A stretch of 23,201 bases of DNA, taken from positions 1 to 23,201 of the forward strand of contig JAFAEQ010000027.1 in NCBI GenBank assembly GCA_023423935.1, given 5' to 3'. Below are positions 15,812 to 23,201 of the stretch, piece after piece. The DNA comes from Pseudomonadota bacterium (GTDB taxonomy: Bacteria > Pseudomonadota > Gammaproteobacteria > Steroidobacterales > Steroidobacteraceae). Under the pieces are notes generated by a model. That model was given only the letters and a program-made list of their open reading frames with translations. It was not told where the DNA came from and made no database searches. Position numbers and translations under genes: made by a program. Within the stretch, counting starts at the first letter, position 1. Each line of letters starts with the position of its first letter.

Positions 15812-18448
15812 TCAATGACCACTCGATATCATCCGACCTTCGCGCATCTGGACCCGGCCATCTTCGCTCCTGGCCACATCGAGGTGCTGATCCAACCACT
15901 CAAGAATGCGACCCCAAAGATCTCGAATATTGGCTGGCGATTGAAAGCCGTGGAGCTCACCCCAGTATCGGAGTAACACGGCTTCCTTATCGAGGCGATT
16001 CAACGCGTTGAACATCTCCTGCCCCTGATATGGCAAATCGTTGTCGTCCTGGCCGTACACCAGCATCACCGGGGTCTGGATCTTGTCCACGCGAAACAGA
16101 GGGCTGTTGTCGATATAGCGCTGCGGATCCTGCCAGGGCGGCACGCCCATCCTCCCCTGCCCATCTTCTGACCACATCATTCCGAAAGTTCGTGCACCGA
16201 TCTCCGAGTAGAAGGCAGTGATCGGGCTCATGCCCGCCGAATAAGAGCTCGTCAAGTTAACCGGGCCCGTCGCCGCAACCGCTGCACGGAAGCGCGATGT
16301 CCAGCTGACCACTCCAAGCGTGCCGTAGCCGCCGTATGACTGTCCCATGAGCGCCCAACGATCTGGATCGGCGTAGCCCAGCTTCACAACATTCTCAGCC
16401 GCGCGGATCAGCTGTTCGTGCATTTCTTGCAGTGGATGGCCACGCTCCTTCCACGAGGCGATCTTCATGCTTGCCAGCAACACCGCATAGCCCCGGCCCG
16501 CAGGAACATTCATGTTGAGCCAATCGACGGAACGCGGATCGGAATGGAATGCTTCTCCTCCGTTCCAGTCTCCCCCGTGAGCGGTATCTGGATAGAAGTA
16601 CACTAACAAGGGCAGGCGGTCACCAGGCCGCCAGTCGGGCGGCAAAAGCAACCAGTCGTAGCGGTCCTCGCGCTCTCCAGGCTCTCGGCGCTCCAGTCGA
16701 ATCGGCTTCGGGGAAGCAACTTTGGCCAGATGCGCGTTGAAGCGCATCAACTCGTGCGGGTTGGCGCCGCTGCGAGCAAGCAAGAGCCGATCGCCGTGCT
16801 CATCGACCTCAAGATAGACCGCAGACTGCGTCAGTGCCGATACAGTTGTGAGGCGCGCATCTGCACTTGGACGCACCACACGCTCTCGTTGGCCAGAGTC
16901 GATGTTCACGAACACCAGGTGACCACTGCCGATGCCATTCTCGATCTGCTGGAACGCGAGCCATCCCTTGCGCAACGCGGTCTCATCCGGGGAGCGCACC
17001 GAAAGAAGTTGACCAGGTTGAGCACAGGTCTGTGACCTCCCATGGCCCTGACGCGCCTTGGCCGAACACCACGGTCGGAGCTCCTCAACGATGTCTGCCG
17101 TCAGATTTTTGCGAGTTCCGTCGGCCGCGAGTTTCCACAGATCGCCGTCCACCATCATCAGCATCGCCCCGCCACGCACCGCGACGTAGTGCCTGAACGC
17201 ATCGTTTCCATGCTTGGGCTGCAGCTTCCCTGTCAATGAGATGGGGGCCCCTCGCGGTGGAACGGCGAACCACTCGAACGCTTCCATCTCACTCGCTTTT
17301 TCACTCGCCTTTGCTGGTGACGCACGTGATACGCGTACCGCCGGCGTATCGTCGGTCAGCCACACGAACGGCGTGTCGAGAGCCCACTGTCTATGTACGG
17401 GTGCAAACGGAAGATTCTTTGGACGGAACTCAATCAATCTCCGCTTCTGGAAATCGTAGATGTATTGATCGCGTCTCTCGCGCTGCTCGCCGCGAACACG
17501 GGTAGCGAAATAGAGCTTGTGGCCGGACGGCGACCAGCGCAAGGAGTCGAGCGCTGTGTTGCAACCCTCGCACGGCAGCGTTTTGCGCGTACCGGCAGCC
17601 AGATCGTACACTTCTAACTGCAGGGCTCTATCCGCTCCCCACATCGCCTCCATCGGCAAGCCAGCGAGCTCGAATCTTCCAATGTCCCGCAGCACTGCGA
17701 TTCGCCTTCGATCCGGAGAAACCGACAGATCCCGCAGTGGACCGTTCGCGATTGTCTCGATCTTCCCGGTGATCGCGTCAACTCTCAGCAGGCTTGCATC
17801 GACGAAGTGTCGGTCTGGCTGTCGCTGTCGCTGTCGGCCACTTGCGTGGATAGATACTGTCGGCTCCCTGCCCTCCCAGGCTTGGCGAGAACGTTCATGC
17901 ATTCGCTCGTGCGCATAAGAATAGTAGTGACTGAAACGTCGCTGATCCTCGGCACCCAAAGCGAGCACAACAAACTTGTTTTCTGACAGCCACAATGGCA
18001 TCTCGAACTCAAATGGGTACGGTAGAAGCTCCCGGGCGGCATTGAAATCGAACTTACGTAGCTTGCGGCGCCCGAAATCGTAGACCGCAAGCTTGCCCGC
18101 TTCGCCATCCAACCACCCCAGCGCGACTCGTGTCCCTTGCGGCGAGTACGACTCGATCCAGACCGACTCATCGTCCGACAGCAATGCCCGAGCACCTTCC
18201 TTGGATGAAAGCTCGTAATGCCAGGTCCGGGCACGTAATTGGCCGATAAGGACCGGATTGAATAACCGGCTCTGCTCGTATGGTACGAGATAATCGATCA
18301 GCAGCCGATCGCCGTTGGGGCTGAATCTCACCTCACCGATGTCCTCGCTGGACAACATATCATCGACCGAGTAGGAGCGCTCCGCTTCGGAACTCGCGAG
18401 CGCTGCCTGATACAGCAGCATCCACGATATAACAGCAAACATCCTCAT
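15812..18448 (-). CDS. Secreted S9-family peptidase (prolyl oligopeptidase / acylaminoacyl peptidase-like, module 3)
   Basis: A peptidase of 878 residues counted from the ATG at 18448, chosen because it begins a good signal peptide (RMFAVISWMLLYQAALASS) with GAGGA about 10 nt upstream. The open frame extends to 18604, but those 52 residues look non-coding. A beta-propeller-like region (e.g. EVRFSPNGDRLLIDY, SLRWSPSGHKLYFAT) precedes an alpha/beta-hydrolase domain with a complete triad: Ser704 in GQSYGGYG, Asp802 in YGQDDNDLP, His833 in GELHGF. This differs from the module 2 peptidase, whose motifs are unusual. It should hydrolyse short peptides in the periplasm or outside. It follows receptor 3 by 190 bp. 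A tail of about 25 polar residues follows the last helix. Confidence 0.88.
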   Translation of the reverse strand: MRMFAVISWMLLYQAALASSEAERSYSVDDMLSSEDIGEVRFSPNGDRLLIDYLVPYEQSRLFNPVLIGQLRARTWHYELSSKEGARALLSDDESVWIESYSPQGTRVALGWLDGEAGKLAVYDFGRRKLRKFDFNAARELLPYPFEFEMPLWLSENKFVVLALGAEDQRRFSHYYSYAHERMHERSRQAWEGREPTVSIHASGRQRQRQPDRHFVDASLLRVDAITGKIETIANGPLRDLSVSPDRRRIAVLRDIGRFELAGLPMEAMWGADRALQLEVYDLAAGTRKTLPCEGCNTALDSLRWSPSGHKLYFATRVRGEQRERRDQYIYDFQKRRLIEFRPKNLPFAPVHRQWALDTPFVWLTDDTPAVRVSRASPAKASEKASEMEAFEWFAVPPRGAPISLTGKLQPKHGNDAFRHYVAVRGGAMLMMVDGDLWKLAADGTRKNLTADIVEELRPWCSAKARQGHGRSQTCAQPGQLLSVRSPDETALRKGWLAFQQIENGIGSGHLVFVNIDSGQRERVVRPSADARLTTVSALTQSAVYLEVDEHGDRLLLARSGANPHELMRFNAHLAKVASPKPIRLERREPGEREDRYDWLLLPPDWRPGDRLPLLVYFYPDTAHGGDWNGGEAFHSDPRSVDWLNMNVPAGRGYAVLLASMKIASWKERGHPLQEMHEQLIRAAENVVKLGYADPDRWALMGQSYGGYGTLGVVSWTSRFRAAVAATGPVNLTSSYSAGMSPITAFYSEIGARTFGMMWSEDGQGRMGVPPWQDPQRYIDNSPLFRVDKIQTPVMLVYGQDDNDLPYQGQEMFNALNRLDKEAVLLRYWGELHGFQSPANIRDLWGRILEWLDQHLDVARSEDGRVQMREGRMISSGH

Positions 18449-18637
18449 CACAGATAAGTCCTCGTTGCAGCGCGCATCTTCACCTGCCCTCCCTACGGAC
18501 AGACAAGCACTCCCCATACATTGTTGTTCGGTAGCAGTACGAGCAGACGATGTTCCGCCTAGCTCCCAGCGAAACGACGCAACGGAGCGCAGCGCCGTCT
18601 TCAATGTTGGGGGGCGACTCGATCGGCTGTGGAGCGG

Positions 18638-21334
18638 TTACCAGCGTGCAGCGAGCTGCGCACTGACGAAGCGCCCCCTGGGATTCGCGTTGACGCCGTC
18701 GAAAAACAATCCGAACGAGTTCGCAACGTACGGTGGATCCCGATCGAATAGATTGACAACGCTGAGACCCAGCGTCGTTTCGCCCAGCCATCCCTTCGCT
18801 GCCGCCGAGAAGAGCTTGTACTGCAGCGTCAGATCGACTGTTGTCCAGGACGCGACATCAGTCCGCTGAACTGAGCCGCCGGCAGCGCTGGCAGCACGAC
18901 TATCTCGATAGTCGTCCGTATAGTTGACATAGGCAGCAGCGTTCACCGGCCCTCGCACAAAGGATGCACCCGCGCGCAGGCGTAGGTCTACCGGACGCCA
19001 TACGTCATTCATTGTGCTAATCGCAGGCACTCCAGCGATGAGCTGCTCACGATTGTGCAGAAGATACTGGCCACTCAATTGGAAATTCCAATCTCCCACT
19101 TCGGTTTTGTAGCCATAGGTCGTAGACAAATCGATGCCTTTCATCCGCACCGCCGCGAGATTCCTCAGTCTGGAATTGACAATTGCAGCCACCTCCTCGG
19201 CTGGAGGCAGGTTCGCCGTACAATCTTCGAACGTCACATAGTTGAAGCATGAGGCGTTTGGCCGAGCCATCAGAGCGGCCACTTCCGCTGCGCTCGGATC
19301 GCGAGTGACCACTAGGTCATAAGCCGGGTCGAGCAATACGCCGACCGGATCATAGCCGTCCGGGAACGGATACTTGATGCGATCGGTATAGTCGATGTCG
19401 AAATACGTGGTTGAAACATTGAGCCCTTTGATTGCTGCGGGTGAGAAATCCAAGCCGATCGTCCAGTTCCTCGATTCTTCCGGCCCAAGTCGCTCGCCAC
19501 TTCCCACGACATTGATTCCCGTCACGAGTTGCCCGGAAGCATCCCTGAGCCACTCTTCCAACATGCCCACGCGGACGTTGTTCGGATTGAGCTGACTGAG
19601 CAGTGGGGCCTTGAAGGACGTTCCCCAGGTACCGCGAACGGTCAAGGCGGCGTGAGGTGCCCATGCGAGACCAACCTTCGGATTGAAGGCGGAGCCAAAA
19701 TCGCTGTAGCTTTCGTAGCGCCCTGCAAAGCTCAGTTCGAGCCGTTCGACTCCGGCTCGGCGATTTGCCTGAGTGACCCAGGGCACCAGCACTTCCGCAT
19801 AGGCGGCGGTCACTTCGCGATCGAGCCGTGCTGGATAGAGATAGTAGATATCTTCGAAGCGCTCATCCCGCAACTGCCCGCCCAAGGCAAGACGCACCTT
19901 GCCACCCGGGGCATTCATCAGTGGCCCATCTGCGACGACCTCCAAAGAGTCAAGAGCCGACTCGTTCTCGAAGGTATCCTCAAAAACTCCAAACATCACT
20001 GAGTGCCCGAATGATTCGTTTCGATCCATCGCGCCGGAGATTCGAACCTGCCATTCATCGCTCAGATCGGCGCTCAGCGTCATCGCACCACCGTACTGCC
20101 TCACCTTGATATTGGTATCGTAAGTAAGCGCAGATAGTCCGAACTGGGAAAGCAGATCACTCTCTCGCTTGCCGTAGAAGAAATCCGCCGATAGTTCGAA
20201 ACGGTCGCCGAAGCGCTGCGACAACATTGCAAGCGCTCCTTGTCTCGTTTGCGGAGGGATGAGACTCGGGTTGCTGTAGAGGCTGATTGGCTCGAAGAAT
20301 TCCCGGTCCGATCCGTTCAACTGCGTACGGCGCATGTATTCGTAGCTAACCAGTGCCTGCCCGGATCCCCACGAATGACCTAGCGTCTGTCCTGCATGCA
20401 CCTCATCGTGACTGCCTTGCGTCACCGTTCCGTATCGCACTCGGGTTTCGGCTCCGGTGAAATCCTTCCTGAGAATCATGTTCACCACTCCGCCGACAGC
20501 GTCTGAGCCGTAGAGGGCGGACGCTCCATCACTAAGAATCTCCACGCGTTCGACTGCGCTCAAAGGGATCAACGATATATCGACGGACGAGCCGTCCCCG
20601 CTCGCTGTCAGGCGGCGGCCGTTGAGCAAAGTCAGAGTAGCCGAAGCGCCCAGGCCACGAAGGTCGACGCCGGAACCGAGATACGCCTGGAACGACGCGG
20701 CCCCGCCATTTAAGGAGCTGAACGTCGAGTCCGACACCGTAGCGAGGTTCTGCGGCAAGCTTTGAATGAACTCCTGCGTCGTGGAGTAACCGCTGCGTTC
20801 GATCTCTTCTCGCTCATACCTCAACACCGGTGAGGAGAGATTCTGCGCACCGCGAATGTGCGAACCGGTGACGATCACTTCCTCCAACTGCACGCGGCGG
20901 GCGGTGCCATCGTCACCTTTTCCGTCAGCGTTCGAAGACTCTTCTGTCGCCAGCTCTGCCGTGTGCGCGACGCGGATAAGACTGCTGGGTGTGGTGATCG
21001 ACGAAGTGGTTCGTTGCGTCTGCGCCTTCTCTTTCGCGATAACGACCTGCGCGCCGTTCACAGAGAACGCCAGGCCCGAACCATGGAGTAACACACGCAA
21101 CCCTTCATCGACCGTGAACTTGCCATCGAGGATGGGGCTGTACTTTCCGCTTACGAGATCCGGAGAGAACAGGAGATCGATATTGCTCGTGAGCGCGAAT
21201 TCGCGCAGAGCTTGATCTAGCGGTTGCTGAGCGATGCGATAGGAACGAGCGGCTTCGTCTGCAACCGCGGAGGTTGCAACCCAGGCGGTGAGTGCGGCAA
21301 TGGCGCAACGGAGGGCGATGCTCTTCTGACTCAT
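18638..21334 (-). CDS. TonB-dependent receptor with STN signalling domain (module 3)
   Basis: A complete transducer of 898 residues from the ATG at 21334, with GGGGAGAA directly upstream; the longer frame to 21409 lacks this. Signal peptide ~1-25 (ending SAVA), STN domain ~29-100 (SYRIAQQPLDQALREFALTS...GKFTVDEGLRVLLHGSGL), linker, TonB-box-like LEEVIVTG (~150-157), plug with DLRGLGASATLTLLNGRR and VERVEILSDGASALYGSDAV, and a barrel ending in RGRFVSAQLAARW. The plug start VTGSHIRGAQNLSSPV is shared with receptor 2, and receptor 1 is close. Its STN domain should signal to FecR 3, encoded 112 bp upstream. The ligand is unknown. The 5' leader contains the hairpin at 21347-21364. Confidence 0.92.
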   Translation of the reverse strand: MSQKSIALRCAIAALTAWVATSAVADEAARSYRIAQQPLDQALREFALTSNIDLLFSPDLVSGKYSPILDGKFTVDEGLRVLLHGSGLAFSVNGAQVVIAKEKAQTQRTTSSITTPSSLIRVAHTAELATEESSNADGKGDDGTARRVQLEEVIVTGSHIRGAQNLSSPVLRYEREEIERSGYSTTQEFIQSLPQNLATVSDSTFSSLNGGAASFQAYLGSGVDLRGLGASATLTLLNGRRLTASGDGSSVDISLIPLSAVERVEILSDGASALYGSDAVGGVVNMILRKDFTGAETRVRYGTVTQGSHDEVHAGQTLGHSWGSGQALVSYEYMRRTQLNGSDREFFEPISLYSNPSLIPPQTRQGALAMLSQRFGDRFELSADFFYGKRESDLLSQFGLSALTYDTNIKVRQYGGAMTLSADLSDEWQVRISGAMDRNESFGHSVMFGVFEDTFENESALDSLEVVADGPLMNAPGGKVRLALGGQLRDERFEDIYYLYPARLDREVTAAYAEVLVPWVTQANRRAGVERLELSFAGRYESYSDFGSAFNPKVGLAWAPHAALTVRGTWGTSFKAPLLSQLNPNNVRVGMLEEWLRDASGQLVTGINVVGSGERLGPEESRNWTIGLDFSPAAIKGLNVSTTYFDIDYTDRIKYPFPDGYDPVGVLLDPAYDLVVTRDPSAAEVAALMARPNASCFNYVTFEDCTANLPPAEEVAAIVNSRLRNLAAVRMKGIDLSTTYGYKTEVGDWNFQLSGQYLLHNREQLIAGVPAISTMNDVWRPVDLRLRAGASFVRGPVNAAAYVNYTDDYRDSRAASAAGGSVQRTDVASWTTVDLTLQYKLFSAAAKGWLGETTLGLSVVNLFDRDPPYVANSFGLFFDGVNANPRGRFVSAQLAARW

Positions 21335-21346
21335 GTTCTCCCCAGT

Positions 21347-21364
21347 GAGTTCGTGAGCGAACTC
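21347..21364. other. Hairpin in the receptor 3 leader
   Basis: GAGTTCG (21347-21353) and CGAACTC (21358-21364) form a 7-bp stem with a TGAG loop, ending 12 bp upstream of the receptor start and just before its ribosome binding site. On the plus strand the stem is followed by GTTTTTG, so it could also stop antisense transcription. The core resembles the inverted repeat at 2704-2779. Confidence 0.4.
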
Positions 21365-21445
21365 GTTTTTGTATCTACTGGGAAGAAAAACGCACGCCGC
21401 CGCAAACACCCCCAGACAAATTTGCTCAACGAGCGTCGAGCGTGC

Positions 21446-22438
21446 TCAGTTTGTCGGCGCGTCGCTGCGACGAACCAGCGCGATCCCGCCTGCGCGCTCG
21501 ACAGACTGCACGGGAAACGAGGATTCGAGCGATCCGACGAAGCTTTCGAGATTTCCGGCGCGTACGACGCCGCTCACTCGAATGTCTTCGAGCGAGGCGT
21601 CCTCCACGGTGATCCGCGTCGTGAGATATCGATTCGCTTCTTCGACCGCCTCCGTTAGCGGCACGGAATCGAACACGAGTTGCTGACGAATCCATGCGCT
21701 CGCTCGTTCGATATTCACCGTCTGAACGCGCTGCTCACGTTCAGTGAGTTCATACGAGATCTGTTGGCCGGCGGTGAGTATCGCCGGTGTCTGCACATCG
21801 AGTGCTTGATCGGTTGGCGTGACTTCCACGCGACCTTCGACGAGCGTCACCGCGACACGGTCATCCGACACGCGGACGTCGAATGCGGTACCGATGGCTC
21901 GCACCTGCGCTGCGCCCGCGTCCACGATGAACGGTCGAGACGGATCCTTCGCGACTTGGAAGCGCGCCTCGCCTCGCACGAGCCGGATCGAGCGTTGATG
22001 CTCGGCGAGATCGACGCTGATTTCGGAACGCGTGTTCAGCTTAATCGTGGAGCCGTCCGCGAGCTTCAACTCGCGCTGCGCACCGGCCTGGGTCTCGAAA
22101 GTACCGCTGTGGATCTTCTCGTTAGCGTGCCGCACATAGCCGAACCCAATGACGACTGCGGTGAGCGCAGCGGCCAGACTCGTCCACCACACTTTACGTG
22201 GACGCTTCGCATCATCGACGCGCTCAGCCGCAACTTTCTCTAATGCGCGCGGCGTGATTTCAGGACCCGCCGCACGCCACAACTTTTCGACATTCGCGTA
22301 TGCCTGCGCATGTCGCGGATCTTGTTTCAGCCATTGCACGAATCGATCTTCATCAGCCAGCGTGCGCTGATCCGAATGCGTGCGAACGAACCACGCGATC
22401 GCCTCGTCCGCGATGACATCTGGCACCCTGCCGTTCAT
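21446..22438 (-). CDS. FecR-type anti-sigma factor (module 3)
   Basis: A single-pass inner-membrane regulator of 330 residues from the ATG at 22438, which has AAGGA about 7 nt upstream. The ATG at 22453 (overlapping the sigma stop as ATGA) would add five residues. The N-terminal DUF4880-type region (~8-57, IADEAIAWFVRTHS...FVQWLKQDPRHAQAYANV), a transmembrane helix (~84-102, WWTSLAAALTAVVIGFGYV) and the FecR domain (LADGSTIKLNTRSEISV, RGEARFQVAKDPSRPFIV, VRAIGTAFDV) are followed by a DUF4974-like C-terminus (FDSVPLTEAVEEANRYLTTR...IRVSGVVRAGNLESFV). It should control the adjacent sigma factor in response to receptor 3. Confidence 0.92.
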   Translation of the reverse strand: MNGRVPDVIADEAIAWFVRTHSDQRTLADEDRFVQWLKQDPRHAQAYANVEKLWRAAGPEITPRALEKVAAERVDDAKRPRKVWWTSLAAALTAVVIGFGYVRHANEKIHSGTFETQAGAQRELKLADGSTIKLNTRSEISVDLAEHQRSIRLVRGEARFQVAKDPSRPFIVDAGAAQVRAIGTAFDVRVSDDRVAVTLVEGRVEVTPTDQALDVQTPAILTAGQQISYELTEREQRVQTVNIERASAWIRQQLVFDSVPLTEAVEEANRYLTTRITVEDASLEDIRVSGVVRAGNLESFVGSLESSFPVQSVERAGGIALVRRSDAPTN

Positions 22439-22449
22439 GGTTCCATCCT

Positions 22450-22992
22450 TCATGGGACAATCTCATCCGCGTGCTGCACGAGAAACTTCAGCGCCGCGCT
22501 CATATGCTTTTCAACCGTACTCATCGTGATGCCGAGCGTTTGCGCGATCTCGGTGTACGACAAACCGTCGATCCGATGCATCGTGAAGACCTCTCTCGCA
22601 CGTGGAGTGAGTCTTTCCATCAGCTTCGACACGCGTTGCACTCGCTCCTGCGCAGAATAGACACGCTCAGCGGATGGAGCTTCGAGGACGGCTTCGTCGT
22701 GCCCTTCGATCGACTCGTGCTCGCGATGTCGAAGACGCCGCACGCGATCGAGCAACACACTGCGCGCAGTCAAAAAGATGTACGCCGGCCGCGTGTGTCG
22801 CCCGAGCGACTGCTGCCGCGCGAGTCTCAGCAACACGTCCTGGGCAAGGTCTTCGGCCTCGGTGCGATCGCGAAGCCGGCGCTCAAAGAATCGCCTGAGA
22901 GGCTCGCGATACTGACGCGCGAGCGCATCCGGCGCACACTCGCTGCCTGCGATCGCATCGATCGCCTGCGCCGTAACCCCATCCTCCGCCAC
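22450..22992 (-). CDS. ECF RNA polymerase sigma factor, FecI-type (module 3)
   Basis: An ECF sigma factor of about 180 residues. I chose the GTG at 22992 because GGGGGA lies 5 nt upstream. The frame continues to a GTG at 23085, but the added residues are Gly/Ala/Val-rich and unlike a sigma N-terminus. Region 2: LARQYREPLRRFFERRLRDRTEAEDLAQDVLLRLA, then PAYIFLTARSVLLDRVRRLRHRE. Region 4: LMERLTPRAREVFTMHRIDGLSYTEIAQTLGITMSTVEKHMSAALKFL, with a clear helix-turn-helix. It heads the module 3 operon and ends four bases into the first possible fecR start. Upstream (22993-23201) there is a TATATATATG stretch but no gene I recognise. Confidence 0.9.
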   Translation of the reverse strand: MAEDGVTAQAIDAIAGSECAPDALARQYREPLRRFFERRLRDRTEAEDLAQDVLLRLARQQSLGRHTRPAYIFLTARSVLLDRVRRLRHREHESIEGHDEAVLEAPSAERVYSAQERVQRVSKLMERLTPRAREVFTMHRIDGLSYTEIAQTLGITMSTVEKHMSAALKFLVQHADEIVP

Positions 22993-23201
22993 CGCATTCC
23001 CCCAACATTCTTCGCCGCCAGCTCGGACCGGTCCAACGCCGGCCAGAGCGCACACCGCCCCACGACATACATATATATAACGCACGACCTGCGGAACGCC
23101 CCCAGAGGACTTCGCGACGGAGGGGCCAACCAGAACTTAGTCGGCTGATCAAAGACTTACGTGTGGACTTGCATCAGCTCGTGCCGTTTGAGGCGCCGAT
23201 T

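Noticed and set aside
18449..18604. 52-residue N-terminal extension of the module 3 peptidase, or a small protein equivalent to the module 2 one
   Set aside because: It would bury the signal peptide, lacks overlap with the receptor stop and has no coding character; the start at 18448 is better.
22993..23085. N-terminal extension of sigma factor 3
   Set aside because: The residues are Gly/Ala/Val-rich and the GTG at 22992 has a good ribosome binding site at 5 nt.
1..23201. CRISPR array, tRNA or rRNA genes, integrase attachment sites
   Set aside because: No regularly spaced repeats, cloverleaf-like or rRNA sequence, or phage integrase was found on reading both strands.

Overview
The window reads as high-GC gammaproteobacterial DNA. 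The receptor style (STN-domain TonB receptors sharing a V-T-G-S-H-I-R-G plug start), the heptanucleotide repeat and the dense TonB/FecI/FecR content resemble Steroidobacteraceae or Lysobacterales (Xanthomonadales), but this placement is an inference. The dominant content is three paralogous cell-surface signalling modules. Each has an ECF sigma factor (FecI type), a membrane anti-sigma regulator (FecR type) and an outer-membrane TonB-dependent receptor with an N-terminal STN signalling domain. Two of the modules end in a secreted S9 (prolyl-oligopeptidase-like) peptidase.

Layout. 1-280: end of an IS4-family insertion sequence with the first 57 codons of its transposase. 209-2811: module 1 receptor (minus strand), whose last ~130 residues have been cut off by the IS; its fecI and fecR genes (2811-4434) run divergently. 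4435-4937: convergent gap of 503 bp holding the fullest copy of a dispersed repeat, with a perfect 15-bp inverted repeat. 4938-12229: module 2, all on the minus strand and transcribed right to left: fecI, fecR, TonB receptor, a 108-residue putative exported Cys-containing protein, and an S9 peptidase that looks like an Atxe2-type lasso-peptide isopeptidase. 12230-12585: gap with an inverted repeat and a partial repeat copy. 12586-13572: aldo/keto reductase. 13681-13926: C-terminal remnant of a LysR regulator, cut at a repeat copy (13918-14083). 14087-14310: nothing recognised. 14311-15523: AAA/DUF4143 ATPase preceded by an inverted repeat that covers its ribosome binding site. 15524-15811: gap with five heptamer repeats and a 17-bp sequence identical to the IS end. 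15812-22992: module 3 (minus strand): fecI, fecR, TonB receptor and an S9 peptidase with a canonical catalytic triad. 22993-23201: upstream region, no gene recognised.

How the genes may work together. By analogy with FecA/FecR/FecI, a ligand bound by the receptor is signalled through the STN domain to FecR, which frees or activates the sigma factor to transcribe the receptor operon. The imported ligand would then be cut by the S9 peptidase. A FecI-FecR-TonB-isopeptidase set is the export/import and catabolism side of proteobacterial lasso-peptide clusters. No lasso precursor or B/C maturation genes are visible, so the most interesting reading is a bank of receptors and peptidases for scavenging or sensing peptides made elsewhere. 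That is a hypothesis; the gene families themselves are well supported.
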